From NCBI GenBank assembly GCA_013373625.1, contig JABXHM010000038.1, forward strand, positions 62,001 through 126,000: DNA of 64,000 bases, written 5' to 3'. Shown one piece after another: positions 27,698-35,856 of the stretch (positions within the stretch are counted from its first letter, which is position 1; each line of letters starts with the position of its first letter). Source of the DNA: Alteromonadaceae bacterium. Its GTDB lineage: Bacteria > Pseudomonadota > Gammaproteobacteria > Enterobacterales > Alteromonadaceae. Under the pieces are notes generated by a model that did no database searches, was not told where the DNA came from, and saw only the letters and a list, made by a program, of their open reading frames with translations. The translations under genes and the position numbers were made by a program.

Positions 27698-28052
27698 GCT
27701 TGCCTAATTTGAAAAGGCCATACATATGCAAACGCCCAGCGATATTGATTGCCAACTTGCTAAGTCAATTATGCTGACCAGGGATTAGAACTAACGGGGT
27801 TTATACTTTCAGGTAGGACTTCGCTATAGTACTTGTACTCCAGGGTACTGAGTGTCGCTCCATTAATAAGGAATACCCTGTCGTTGGGAAACGTGACTTA
27901 AACAGTATCGCTTGCACAAAAAATGTCTTCAATTGCAAGATTTAAAGTGTGAAAGATAATCAAAAGGTATTAATATATATCAATATATCTTTTATTCTTT
28001 TATAGTAACCTCATTACTTCTTTTAGTTGCAGCTAATCACAAGGAGTTGCTT
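27698..28052 (+). other. Intergenic leader of the first methyltransferase operon
   Basis: No gene is seen. The region is AT-rich toward its 3' end and carries an FNR-like box at 27970-27983 and the AAGGAG ribosome site at 28041. Confidence 0.5.
27970..27983. promoter_or_regulatory. FNR/Anr-like box
   Basis: TTAAT-ATAT-ATCAA reads TTGAT-N4-ATTAA on the minus strand, one mismatch from the FNR consensus TTGAT-N4-ATCAA. It lies 70 bases before the methyltransferase start. Both Crp/Fnr regulators in the window have the matching E-x-x-S-R recognition residues. Confidence 0.45.
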
Positions 28053-29279
28053 ATGAGCAGTCATCGCAAAGTGCCACCAACCTGGGATAAAGTGGGAAAA
28101 CATGCCATTTTTCCTGAAGCCAAACATGATGAGATAGCGCGCTTTAATTTTCTGGCTAATCTTAATATGCATTTATCAAGCAATGTGATGCCGGGTATTA
28201 AAGAGACCTACGAGCAGGATGCCTTACCTGCATTCAAAGCTGAGCATGGCAGAGAGCCTGAATCCCGTCATGAGGTGCGGGAGATGATGAAGAACGCGCC
28301 TTACTACCAGTGGTGGAGCGCACTGCGCCGCAGCACCATGGAAATGCGTCAGCAGGCCGGCCGTTCTCTGGTACTGCGCCAAATAGACCGTCTCAATGCG
28401 GTAGCTGCTGAATATAACGAGGGTGCCGATAGCCTAAAACTCAATCCGCAGGCGACAATACCAGACTACGTATCGGTTGTTGACACGCATTGTATGCCAG
28501 GCAGCTATCACACGTCGGTGGTTGAGGACGATGTGAGTGCTGGTGCGAACTATGACAGTGGTTTATTTGTGACCACGGTAGGCCAGTTAGGCTCAATGAC
28601 AGATGGCGGTGGCCGGGCTATCTCAGACTGGTTGCAAGCAGAGCATCCAGACTTTACGCCAAAGCGTATTTTGGATATTGGTTGTACCATTGGTCACAAC
28701 ATCGTCCCGATTGCCCAGGCATTTCCTGATGCCGAGGTTATTGCAGTCGATGTTTCAGCACCGGTATTACGATACGGTCATGCTCGTGCTAAGGCGCTGG
28801 GTGTCAACAATATTACGTTTATGCAGGTTAACGCTGAAGACTTGTCACAGTTTGCCGATGGTAGCTTTGATTTGATCACTACCAGCATGTTTCTGCATGA
28901 ACTGTCGGCCCAATCGATGCCTAAAATTCTTTCTGAAATCAGCCGTCTACAAGCACCCGGCGGCTTGTCTATGCATTTAGAGCAGCCTCAGTACGCCGGT
29001 CGCCCGGTATTTGAGCAATTTGTGCGTGACTGGGATACCTGGCATAACAACGAACCATTCTGGGGCACTATGCACGATGTGGATTTAGTTGCCATGATCG
29101 ACGGCACCGGATTACCCGCGTCATTGCAATTTAATACTGCTGTGACGGCTAAAGTAGATGAGAGTATTTTTCCTAAAACCGAGACAGGCAATAAGTCCGA
29201 AGACTTTGGCCGTGCAGCGGCATGGAACGTTTTTGGTGCATGGAAACCGAAAGCAAGCGAACAGGAGTCAGTCGCATGA
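28053..29279 (+). CDS. Class I SAM-dependent methyltransferase with large N-terminal domain (copy 1)
   Basis: The protein has 408 residues. An N-terminal half of about 200 residues has no domain I recognise but keeps DTHCMPGSYHTSV (144-156) and DVSAG, shared with copy 2. The SAM-binding domain starts at ILDIGCTIGHN (206-216), with the acidic AVDVS motif and FDLITTSMFLHEL. ATG 28053 lies six bases after AAGGAG. The gene overlaps its small partner by four bases (ATGA). It may methylate a pathway intermediate or another small molecule; the family is uncharacterised to my knowledge. Confidence 0.85.
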   Translation: MSSHRKVPPTWDKVGKHAIFPEAKHDEIARFNFLANLNMHLSSNVMPGIKETYEQDALPAFKAEHGREPESRHEVREMMKNAPYYQWWSALRRSTMEMRQQAGRSLVLRQIDRLNAVAAEYNEGADSLKLNPQATIPDYVSVVDTHCMPGSYHTSVVEDDVSAGANYDSGLFVTTVGQLGSMTDGGGRAISDWLQAEHPDFTPKRILDIGCTIGHNIVPIAQAFPDAEVIAVDVSAPVLRYGHARAKALGVNNITFMQVNAEDLSQFADGSFDLITTSMFLHELSAQSMPKILSEISRLQAPGGLSMHLEQPQYAGRPVFEQFVRDWDTWHNNEPFWGTMHDVDLVAMIDGTGLPASLQFNTAVTAKVDESIFPKTETGNKSEDFGRAAAWNVFGAWKPKASEQESVA

Positions 29280-29635
29280 GTACAGATTACATTAACGATG
29301 CGGGTCGCAAAGCGAAGGGTGAACGACCTTATTTTTTGGCAGATCAACAAACTGAACAGTTGTTGAATATCACCATGGCGCTAGCACAGGAACTCGCTGT
29401 AACACGGGAGCGAATGGACACGATTGAACGGTTACTCGAATCTGGTAATGGTGTCACCCGAGAGGCAATCGAAAATTATAAGCCAGACCCGGTGGCAGCA
29501 GAGCAGCGTCAACTATGGCATCAGGCGTTTATTGCCCGAATCCTGCGTATTATTCAACAGAATCGAGAAGACATCACCGAAAGAGCCAATGGCCAGGACA
29601 GCATGGACGCAGTGGTCGTGAAGGTATCGACATAA
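29276..29635 (+). CDS. Small helical partner of methyltransferase copy 1
   Basis: The protein has 119 residues and is mostly helical. A heptad-like stretch EQLLNITMALAQELAVTRER (about 26-45) continues toward DTIERLLE. It is a paralogue of the product at 43194, where the same order (methyltransferase, then small protein) occurs. The ATGA overlap suggests the two proteins are made in equal amounts, possibly as a complex. I recognise no named family. Confidence 0.75.
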   Translation: MSTDYINDAGRKAKGERPYFLADQQTEQLLNITMALAQELAVTRERMDTIERLLESGNGVTREAIENYKPDPVAAEQRQLWHQAFIARILRIIQQNREDITERANGQDSMDAVVVKVST

Positions 29636-30158
29636 GTGTATTACTGGTCACCCGCAATAGTGACAAGGCTCGCTTATGAGACTTTGCCTTATTTCGGGTG
29701 ACCTGACATGAGCCATGTCCAACTATAAATGTGCGGCGAATGGACTGTGTTGTGGGTATGTCTATGCCAAAAACGGGTGTATTTATCATGACTGATTCTT
29801 TAAGTCAGCGCTCAGCCTCCGCCCGGCGTTTGCAGTTAGGCGCTGGGGCTAACACCGTCAGTGGTTTGTTAAGACGACCTGATCTAGCGCCGTGTTAACA
29901 CTCTGTGGTGGGTTGGCGCAATGGGATTCGACGGATCTATATTCACCATCCTCAAATGGTGGAGCGGCATACCCAATGTATTGTCGATAGCCGTTGATTG
30001 CGTCGCCTGCCAGCCCAAAAATGATTATAACCGCGTGATGAGCTATATCTGATGCTGCGTAGCCAGAGCAATTAGTGCGTTAACCTGACTATTTTAAATG
30101 GCGAAATTACCCTACGCCGAGACCGGACTATTGTGTTGTTAAGAGTAAGGAAACAGTA
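29636..30158 (+). other. Long gap with large inverted repeat and possible gene remnant
   Basis: GGTCACCCG (29646) and CGGGTGACC (29695-29703) frame a smaller AAGGC/GCCTT stem, giving a large imperfect hairpin after the operon. Farther on, 29788-29898 encodes a 36-residue peptide with RLQLGAGANTVSGL, like the motif I opening of some methyltransferases. The same frame continues after a stop codon for about 30 residues. It could be the debris of a lost gene. No intact gene was found. Confidence 0.4.
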
Positions 30159-31535
30159 ATGAGTCACGTATCACAATCACTAGAGCAACTCGTTGAGTAT
30201 GCATTGGCACAACGCTACGATGATCTTGATGCCGGAACCATTAACGCATTAAAAACCTTTATTCAGGACTCACTCGGTGTGGGGATATGTGGTGCGCGGG
30301 TTCCTTTTGCTGTCTCTCTTAAGCAGATCTGTCAGCAATGGGGAACCGGCAACGACGCCCAGATACTCAATACTGGTGAATGGATGCCCGCTCCCTCTGC
30401 CGCAATGATTAATGCCTGGCAGATCCATAATCAGGAGTTTGATTGTGTTCATGAGCAGGCTGTCGTCCATCCCATGGCGGTCATCTTGGCTGTACTGCTG
30501 GCATTTGCGCAGCGCGAGGGCAATATTGACGGCAAACAGCTGATGACCGCTATCAGTGTTGCGGTGGATGTGGCCACGACCCTAGGAGCAGCGAGTCGGT
30601 CACCCTTAACGTTTTTCCGGCCAGCCTGGTGCGGTGCTTTAGGCGCGAGTATTGGTATGTCGTGGCTCTCCGGCCACAACCGAGCGCAAACGCTACAGGT
30701 TCTTGGTATTACCTACAGTATGCTTGGTGGCACCATGCAAGCGCATGTTGAGGGTACTTCGATGCTGGCGATGCAAATAGGCGTGGCTGCGCGCAGTGCG
30801 GTCAATGCTTTTGACCTGGCCGCTGCCGGATTGGATGGGCCTCAGGACATTCTGGATGGTCCTTATGGGTTTTATGCGTTAATCGAACGCGAATCTGACT
30901 TTAGCTATGCGCTAACGGCTCTGCGGCAGCAGCACAGCATTAATCTGGTATCCCACAAGCCATTTCCAACCGGCCGCGCCTGTCACGGGGGGCTCGATGC
31001 CTTGCAGGTACTGCAAAACCAACATCAGTTCAGTGCCGACAGCATTGCCAGAGTTACCTTGTATGCACCGCCATTAATCAAGCGTTTGATTGGCCGTAAA
31101 CCTGTTAAGGCAATGACAGTCAGTTATGCTCGTCTGTGTTTTGCCTACAGTGGCGCAAGCTATATATTGGATGGCGATGTTGGGGTTGAATGTTACGACT
31201 CTGGTAAACTATCCAGCGCGGAGCGGTTAGCCTTGGCTGAGAAATTCGTTGTCATAGACGATGGTAGCCCTGATCCCAACGCCATGAGCCCGCAGCGTCT
31301 TGAGGTTGAACTTAATGACGGTCGGATTTTGCGTCATGATGTCCCTGCCACGTTAGGTAGTCCGGCGCGCCCTCTCAGCCGTCTTCAACATCTCACTAAA
31401 TTTCGCCGTTGCTGCAAGTCTGCGCCTAATCCGTTGTCAGATGCGGGCATTGAGTCTCTGATCAACGTCACCGATCATCTCGATAAACTCAAAGACATCA
31501 ATGAGCTGTTAACTCTGAGTCTGGTGATTGATTAA
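30159..31535 (+). CDS. MmgE/PrpD family protein
   Basis: The protein has 458 residues of the 2-methylcitrate dehydratase/cis-aconitate decarboxylase family. The helical N-terminal domain includes LKTFIQDSLGVGICGARVPF, HNQEFDCVHEQAVVHPMAVI and VDVATTLGAASR. The C-terminal alpha/beta part starts near SHKPFPTGRACHGG. Enzymes of the family dehydrate or decarboxylate tricarboxylates or related acids without a metal cofactor. ATG follows AAGGAAACAG. It lies directly before the double alpha/beta hydrolase, 97 bases apart. A dehydration step on a branched acid would fit with the LeuCD enzymes, but this is inference. Confidence 0.88.
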   Translation: MSHVSQSLEQLVEYALAQRYDDLDAGTINALKTFIQDSLGVGICGARVPFAVSLKQICQQWGTGNDAQILNTGEWMPAPSAAMINAWQIHNQEFDCVHEQAVVHPMAVILAVLLAFAQREGNIDGKQLMTAISVAVDVATTLGAASRSPLTFFRPAWCGALGASIGMSWLSGHNRAQTLQVLGITYSMLGGTMQAHVEGTSMLAMQIGVAARSAVNAFDLAAAGLDGPQDILDGPYGFYALIERESDFSYALTALRQQHSINLVSHKPFPTGRACHGGLDALQVLQNQHQFSADSIARVTLYAPPLIKRLIGRKPVKAMTVSYARLCFAYSGASYILDGDVGVECYDSGKLSSAERLALAEKFVVIDDGSPDPNAMSPQRLEVELNDGRILRHDVPATLGSPARPLSRLQHLTKFRRCCKSAPNPLSDAGIESLINVTDHLDKLKDINELLTLSLVID

Positions 31536-31632
31536 AAAGCAGATAGGAACCCCAACGCTGGGCTAAAGAAATAAACCTCTTGAGATATCACTCAATACGA
31601 GATGGCTATATCAGCATGCCCAAGGAGTAAGT

Positions 31633-33300
31633 ATGGCATTAGATTATCCGGTTTATCGTTCCATCGTTTATATCAATGGAAGAAAAGTGCACTTTCGATC
31701 ATGCGGGAGTGGCCCCGTGGTGTTTTTATTGCATGGCTCACCTCAGTCGTCCTGGGCGGTGCTACCATTGGCGCAACAACTGGCAAAACAAGGTTTGTGT
31801 GCCATCGCTCCCGACTCTCCAGGATACGGTGTTTCTCACCCATTTTATAACGCTAGTGTCACTCCCCCTACGACAGTCGATTATGCAGAGGCGCTTGTCG
31901 AACTTGCTAACTACCTGGATATACAAGAATTTGGCTTATACGGTTTTCACACGGGGGCGGCTATTGCCTGCACTGCTGCGGCGCTTTATCCTGAGCGAGT
32001 TACTGCACTCACCAGTGATGGCTTGACCGCTTGGACAGACGCTGAACGAAATACTCTCCTACAAGGCTATCTGCCGCCCTTCAAACCACAATGGGATGGC
32101 AGCCATATGGCCTGGGTATGGGCCAGAATCGAAGAACAAGTGGCTTTTTTTCCTTGGCATATCGCCGAGGACCGGTGTCGCATTAATGTTGATATGAGTC
32201 CGCCATCTCGCATTCACGCGAATGCAATGGATGTACTGCGCGCCGGTGATGGTTATCGCATTGCCTATCATGCCGCCTTTACTTTTCGAGCGGAATCCTG
32301 GTTACCGCAGGTCAAATGTCCCACTTTATTTGCTTGTCTTACTCATGACCCGTTGTCGGCCCATTATCAACGGAAAGTGTTTAGCCACCACAGGACAAAA
32401 CTTTTTGATGCACCTGATGACATGTATCGGGTATTCGCTGAAGTATTGGGCAGTTCGCCGGGTTCGCTGTACCGGGCGCGCGCGCATACCGGTGAAGATA
32501 ACTTTGGGCTTAGCCATGGATGGGTAGGCAAACCTGGGCAGTCGCTTGCGTGGAGTGGTACTTTAAAACACGCTGATGACCGCGCTACACTGGTTTTATT
32601 ACACAGTGCCGGAGGTAATAAAGAGGATTTTGTTAATTTGCTTCGTATACTCTGCAAGCACCGTAATGTTATTGCCTTTGACTTACCCGGCCATGGAGAT
32701 TCTGAGGATTTAACGGACCCTCCCACTGACGTCGCCACTATTGGTCAGATGATTGCTGAACATTTATCACGCTTAGGCATTGACGCTGTCGCTGCGATCG
32801 GGCGTGGCGTGGGAGGGCTGGTTGCGGCTTGGATGGTCACACACCAGCATGCCAACAATGGTATAGCATTTGGCCTGCCGGATGTGCCAGAACAATACAA
32901 AGCGCAGTGGGCCGATCGCTATTGCACAGATCTGACACCGGTATGGGAAGGTACGCATCTAATCCGGGCATTTAGAATCGCTCGTTGGGAGCGTATTTAC
33001 GCGCCCTGGTTTGACCGTACCGCAGTGGCCCGTAAACTGTGTTGTGGTTTGCTCGACGCTGACTCAGTTCATCAACGCGCTGTGAGTATTTTAAAAGCGG
33101 GTAATGCATGGCGAGCGGCCGTGGCTGCAGAAACTACTCTGACACATAGCGATCTCCCCATGGACGAGCGAAGGTTTAAATACTTCGCGGTTAAAGGCGA
33201 TGCGCAGTCGATGACACAGGTGTTACAGCAGACCCCAATATATGTTGGACAAATCGGTGCTGACGACAGTGAATGGTACCCACTCGTTTGTGCAGTGTAA
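31633..33300 (+). CDS. Tandem alpha/beta-hydrolase fusion with both nucleophile sites altered
   Basis: The protein has 555 residues, about twice the usual length. Domain 1 (1-285) has the oxyanion region LLHGSPQSS and an elbow YGFHTGAAIA with His106 in the nucleophile position. Domain 2 (about 310-555) has VLLHSAGGNKEDF, FDLPGHGDS and an elbow AIGRGVGGLVAA with Gly392 in that position. So domain 2 has lost the nucleophile. AAGGAG lies five bases before the ATG. A hydrolase plus pseudo-hydrolase in one chain suggests a regulatory or structural second half, or chemistry that does not need a nucleophile. Confidence 0.85.
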   Translation: MALDYPVYRSIVYINGRKVHFRSCGSGPVVFLLHGSPQSSWAVLPLAQQLAKQGLCAIAPDSPGYGVSHPFYNASVTPPTTVDYAEALVELANYLDIQEFGLYGFHTGAAIACTAAALYPERVTALTSDGLTAWTDAERNTLLQGYLPPFKPQWDGSHMAWVWARIEEQVAFFPWHIAEDRCRINVDMSPPSRIHANAMDVLRAGDGYRIAYHAAFTFRAESWLPQVKCPTLFACLTHDPLSAHYQRKVFSHHRTKLFDAPDDMYRVFAEVLGSSPGSLYRARAHTGEDNFGLSHGWVGKPGQSLAWSGTLKHADDRATLVLLHSAGGNKEDFVNLLRILCKHRNVIAFDLPGHGDSEDLTDPPTDVATIGQMIAEHLSRLGIDAVAAIGRGVGGLVAAWMVTHQHANNGIAFGLPDVPEQYKAQWADRYCTDLTPVWEGTHLIRAFRIARWERIYAPWFDRTAVARKLCCGLLDADSVHQRAVSILKAGNAWRAAVAAETTLTHSDLPMDERRFKYFAVKGDAQSMTQVLQQTPIYVGQIGADDSEWYPLVCAV

Positions 33301-33316
33301 GCGGTAAGGGAAAGTG

Positions 33317-33354
33317 GTTAGCAACGACAGTGTTTTTCACTGTCGTTGGCTAAC
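33317..33354. terminator. Hairpin between convergent genes
   Basis: AACGACAGTG pairs with CACTGTCGTT around TTTTT, extended by GTTAGC/GGCTAAC with a bulge. It lies between the double hydrolase (plus) and the MFS gene (minus) and probably stops both. Confidence 0.6.
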
Positions 33355-33357
33355 AGT

Positions 33358-34668
33358 TTACTTGGTGGCGGTAGTCCGATAACTCGCCGCAGCGCCTTCT
33401 GTGACGTCAGTTTTGTTGTCATAAATAGGCATTTCGAAATGACGGTAGCGTCCCAATGTCAGCAGCAGTGCCGCGCCACCCAGCAAGACGCCCATCGAAA
33501 CAACCAGAATACTGTCGTAACTGTTGGTTTTGTCGTACATGCGGCCAAATATCATCGGCGCGACACCTGCCCCAAGAGCAAATGCAGCGTACACAAAGCC
33601 ATAAATTGTAGAATAGGTCTTCATTCCAAAATAACGGGAAATCAGAAATGCCAGTAGATCGTATTCTACTCCCGATGCAAAGCCAATCATAAAAATAGAC
33701 ACGACAGCAGTGGCTGATGATAGATCGGGCATCGACAATACCCAACATGCCAGCGCGGGCAGAGACAACAACACAAACGCGACACCTGGTGCCCAAAAAT
33801 GGTCAACTAACCAGCCTCCCATCATACGCCCCACTAATACGGAAATGCCAATCACAGGTACGATACTGGCGACACTAACAGAATCAAACCCTTTGTTGAG
33901 CAACAGATTTTCCATATTAGGAATTGGCCCACCCAAAGCAAAGGAGATAGGTACAATAGCGATACACAATGTCCAGAATCGACGATCCTTTAGTACTTCT
34001 GGCATCGTCATGCCCGGCACATTTTCTGTAGATTGTTTCTCGTGTTTAGTGTGCTTATCTGCTCGGTGGGCCGGGCTTTCATAAAAGCAAAAAAGCGCTA
34101 GAGGTAACGCGATCAGCAGAGGCAAGGCGCCAATGGCAGCATAGGCAGCGCGCCAGCCAAAGTCGGCGATCAACCAAGCCGCCAGGGGTTTAATCATTGC
34201 GCCAAAGAGACCGGTGCCTACCAGAGAGAGTCCGAGCGCCAGACCTTTTTTCTTTTCAAACCAGAGATTTACTCCGCGAGTCCAGGTTATTGGCAAAGTA
34301 CCTGCTCCAACAGCCGCCATCACTCCCCAGTTAATGTAGAACAAAGTTAGTGAACCATTACTGAAAGCAAAACTTGCGTAGGAAAGTGAAAATAAAATAA
34401 TAGAAACGATAATCACTTTCTTAACGCCATAGCGATCGGCAAGGTTGCCGACTAGCGGACCGGCAAAAAAGACTGCTCCGGTGGTTACTGCAATCCCCAT
34501 CATAATATCGCCGAAACCCCAGCCAAACTCTCTGGCCAGTTCTGGCGCAAACATTCCGATTGTGTAAAAAGGAACAGGCGAAAGACCCAAGCCGATACCG
34601 AAGGCGGCAGCCATTACAATTTGCCAGCCGCGTTTAAACTCCGCTTTACCGTCTAGTGGTTTGTTCAT
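33358..34668 (-). CDS. MFS transporter, monocarboxylate/OFA-like
   Basis: The protein has 436 residues and 12 predicted membrane helices, with a central cytoplasmic loop rich in His and Lys (around ADKHTKHEKQ). The loop between helices 2 and 3 carries the MFS motif GNLADRYGVKKV. Overall the sequence resembles the oxalate/formate and monocarboxylate carriers, which exchange or co-transport small organic acids. It is transcribed alone toward the double hydrolase. Import of an acidic substrate or release of a product is possible. Confidence 0.88.
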   Translation of the reverse strand: MNKPLDGKAEFKRGWQIVMAAAFGIGLGLSPVPFYTIGMFAPELAREFGWGFGDIMMGIAVTTGAVFFAGPLVGNLADRYGVKKVIIVSIILFSLSYASFAFSNGSLTLFYINWGVMAAVGAGTLPITWTRGVNLWFEKKKGLALGLSLVGTGLFGAMIKPLAAWLIADFGWRAAYAAIGALPLLIALPLALFCFYESPAHRADKHTKHEKQSTENVPGMTMPEVLKDRRFWTLCIAIVPISFALGGPIPNMENLLLNKGFDSVSVASIVPVIGISVLVGRMMGGWLVDHFWAPGVAFVLLSLPALACWVLSMPDLSSATAVVSIFMIGFASGVEYDLLAFLISRYFGMKTYSTIYGFVYAAFALGAGVAPMIFGRMYDKTNSYDSILVVSMGVLLGGAALLLTLGRYRHFEMPIYDNKTDVTEGAAASYRTTATK

Positions 34669-35156
34669 AGAGAAAAACTCCCTTTAAAAGATGAACCTAG
34701 TCATCGTCGTGTTTTGACGTAACACTGTGCAAATCGCTCAGTGAAATGTCCCGGATTAGTGCAAAAGATTAAGCTCATGCTGAACCCTTGCCGGTGAAAT
34801 CCTGACAATACTTAGAAGATGGTTGATCTACCTTTATACAACCGTTAGTTGACAGCACCCTGCGCAACCATTATCACACCGCCGTACAACAACTTCTTGT
34901 GACACCTGAATGTCGGCATTGCCTGATTATTTGTCTTTGATGCCCAGAATAATGCGAACACGATTACAAGTCAGACCGCAAAAAACATCGGCTGAAATTG
35001 CAATATCAATGCCGATAATAATCTTAATTAGAGATAAAGTTATACCTTTAATTCCAATCATGCAACTCCGTAAAGAAACTTTAGGTTTGATACTGGATTA
35101 AAATTCTACGCTAGTATATTGTTATAACAATATCTCATTTTATTGTTAAGGGATTT
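34669..35156. other. Divergent intergenic region
   Basis: The gap lies between the MFS gene (minus) and the second His-helix membrane protein gene (plus). It ends in an AT-rich promoter with the perfect 18-bp palindrome at 35116-35133. A 63-codon frame at 34910-35101 lacks a ribosome site and protein-like composition, so I do not call it. Confidence 0.5.
35116..35133. promoter_or_regulatory. Perfect 18-bp palindromic operator candidate
   Basis: ATATTGTTATAACAATAT is a perfect palindrome lying 27 bases before the membrane-protein start. It is the best copy of a motif also present at 5658, 12043, 17820 and 26457. The position fits repression by roadblock or promoter overlap. Confidence 0.65.
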
Positions 35157-35159
35157 GTG

Positions 35160-35816
35160 GTGGATATTTTAATTTGGAAGTATATACACCTCATGTGCTT
35201 GGTATATTGGCTAGGGGGAGATTTAGGAACGTACATTGCCAGTCGCTATTTAGTCAATACTTCGCTGAGTGCGCAGGCCCGATTAGTTGCCACGAAAATA
35301 CTCGTTGCCTGTGATCAAGGACCTCGCTTCGCTATGCCGCTGATACTACCAACCGGTTTACAAATGGCATTTTCGATGGGAATACTGCAAGTATCCATTG
35401 CCGCTATGGGCCTTATCTGGCTGGTTTCCTTAATCTGGCTCACGGTGATTATTGGACTGCATTTTTTGTCTACCAGTACGCCTGGCTGGCTACATAAGTG
35501 TGATTGGCTATTGCGTATTGGTGTCTGTATTGCCACGCTCAGCTACGGTTTTGGTAGCTTATTGGTTGATACCCAACTTTACGCAGACTGGGCGGCGTGG
35601 AAGCTTGGCTTCTTCGGAATTACTGTACTTATGGGTTTGTGTATTCGTATCAAACTCAAGCCATTTTTTAACGTGTTTCCCAATGTCGTGAACAACACTA
35701 TTGATCCACAGGTAAACATGATTATCAAAGAGGCCATTGTCGGTGCGCGGCCATTTGTCATGATTATTTGGGCCTCGCTGTTTGTGGTATCTGCATTGGG
35801 TCTGCATCTCATTTAA
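35160..35816 (+). CDS. Integral membrane protein with His-containing first helix (paralogue of 6881-7561)
   Basis: The protein has 218 residues and about six membrane helices. Helix 1 is KYIHLMCLVYWLGGDLGTY, which aligns with WLHILAMVYWLGGEWG of the first copy. Another conserved segment is a Pro/Gly-rich helix (FAMPLILPTGLQMAF). Two in-frame GTG codons are candidates; the second (35160) is six bases after AAGGGA and is preferred. The gene is followed 40 bases later by an unknown gene on the same strand. The conserved His in a membrane helix would allow haem or metal binding, but this is a hypothesis. Confidence 0.75.
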   Translation: MDILIWKYIHLMCLVYWLGGDLGTYIASRYLVNTSLSAQARLVATKILVACDQGPRFAMPLILPTGLQMAFSMGILQVSIAAMGLIWLVSLIWLTVIIGLHFLSTSTPGWLHKCDWLLRIGVCIATLSYGFGSLLVDTQLYADWAAWKLGFFGITVLMGLCIRIKLKPFFNVFPNVVNNTIDPQVNMIIKEAIVGARPFVMIIWASLFVVSALGLHLI

Positions 35817-35856
35817 TAATACGCCTAGACGGGCAGAAACAAGTTGAGGGAAATAT

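Noticed and set aside
34910..35101. A 63-codon plus-strand frame in the MFS/membrane-protein gap
   Set aside because: It has no ribosome site, runs through the promoter area and shows no protein-like pattern.
35116..35133. Reading the ATATTGTTATAACAATAT palindrome as an FNR or CRP box
   Set aside because: FNR needs TTGAT-N4-ATCAA and CRP TGTGA-N6-TCACA; the half-sites and spacing here differ.
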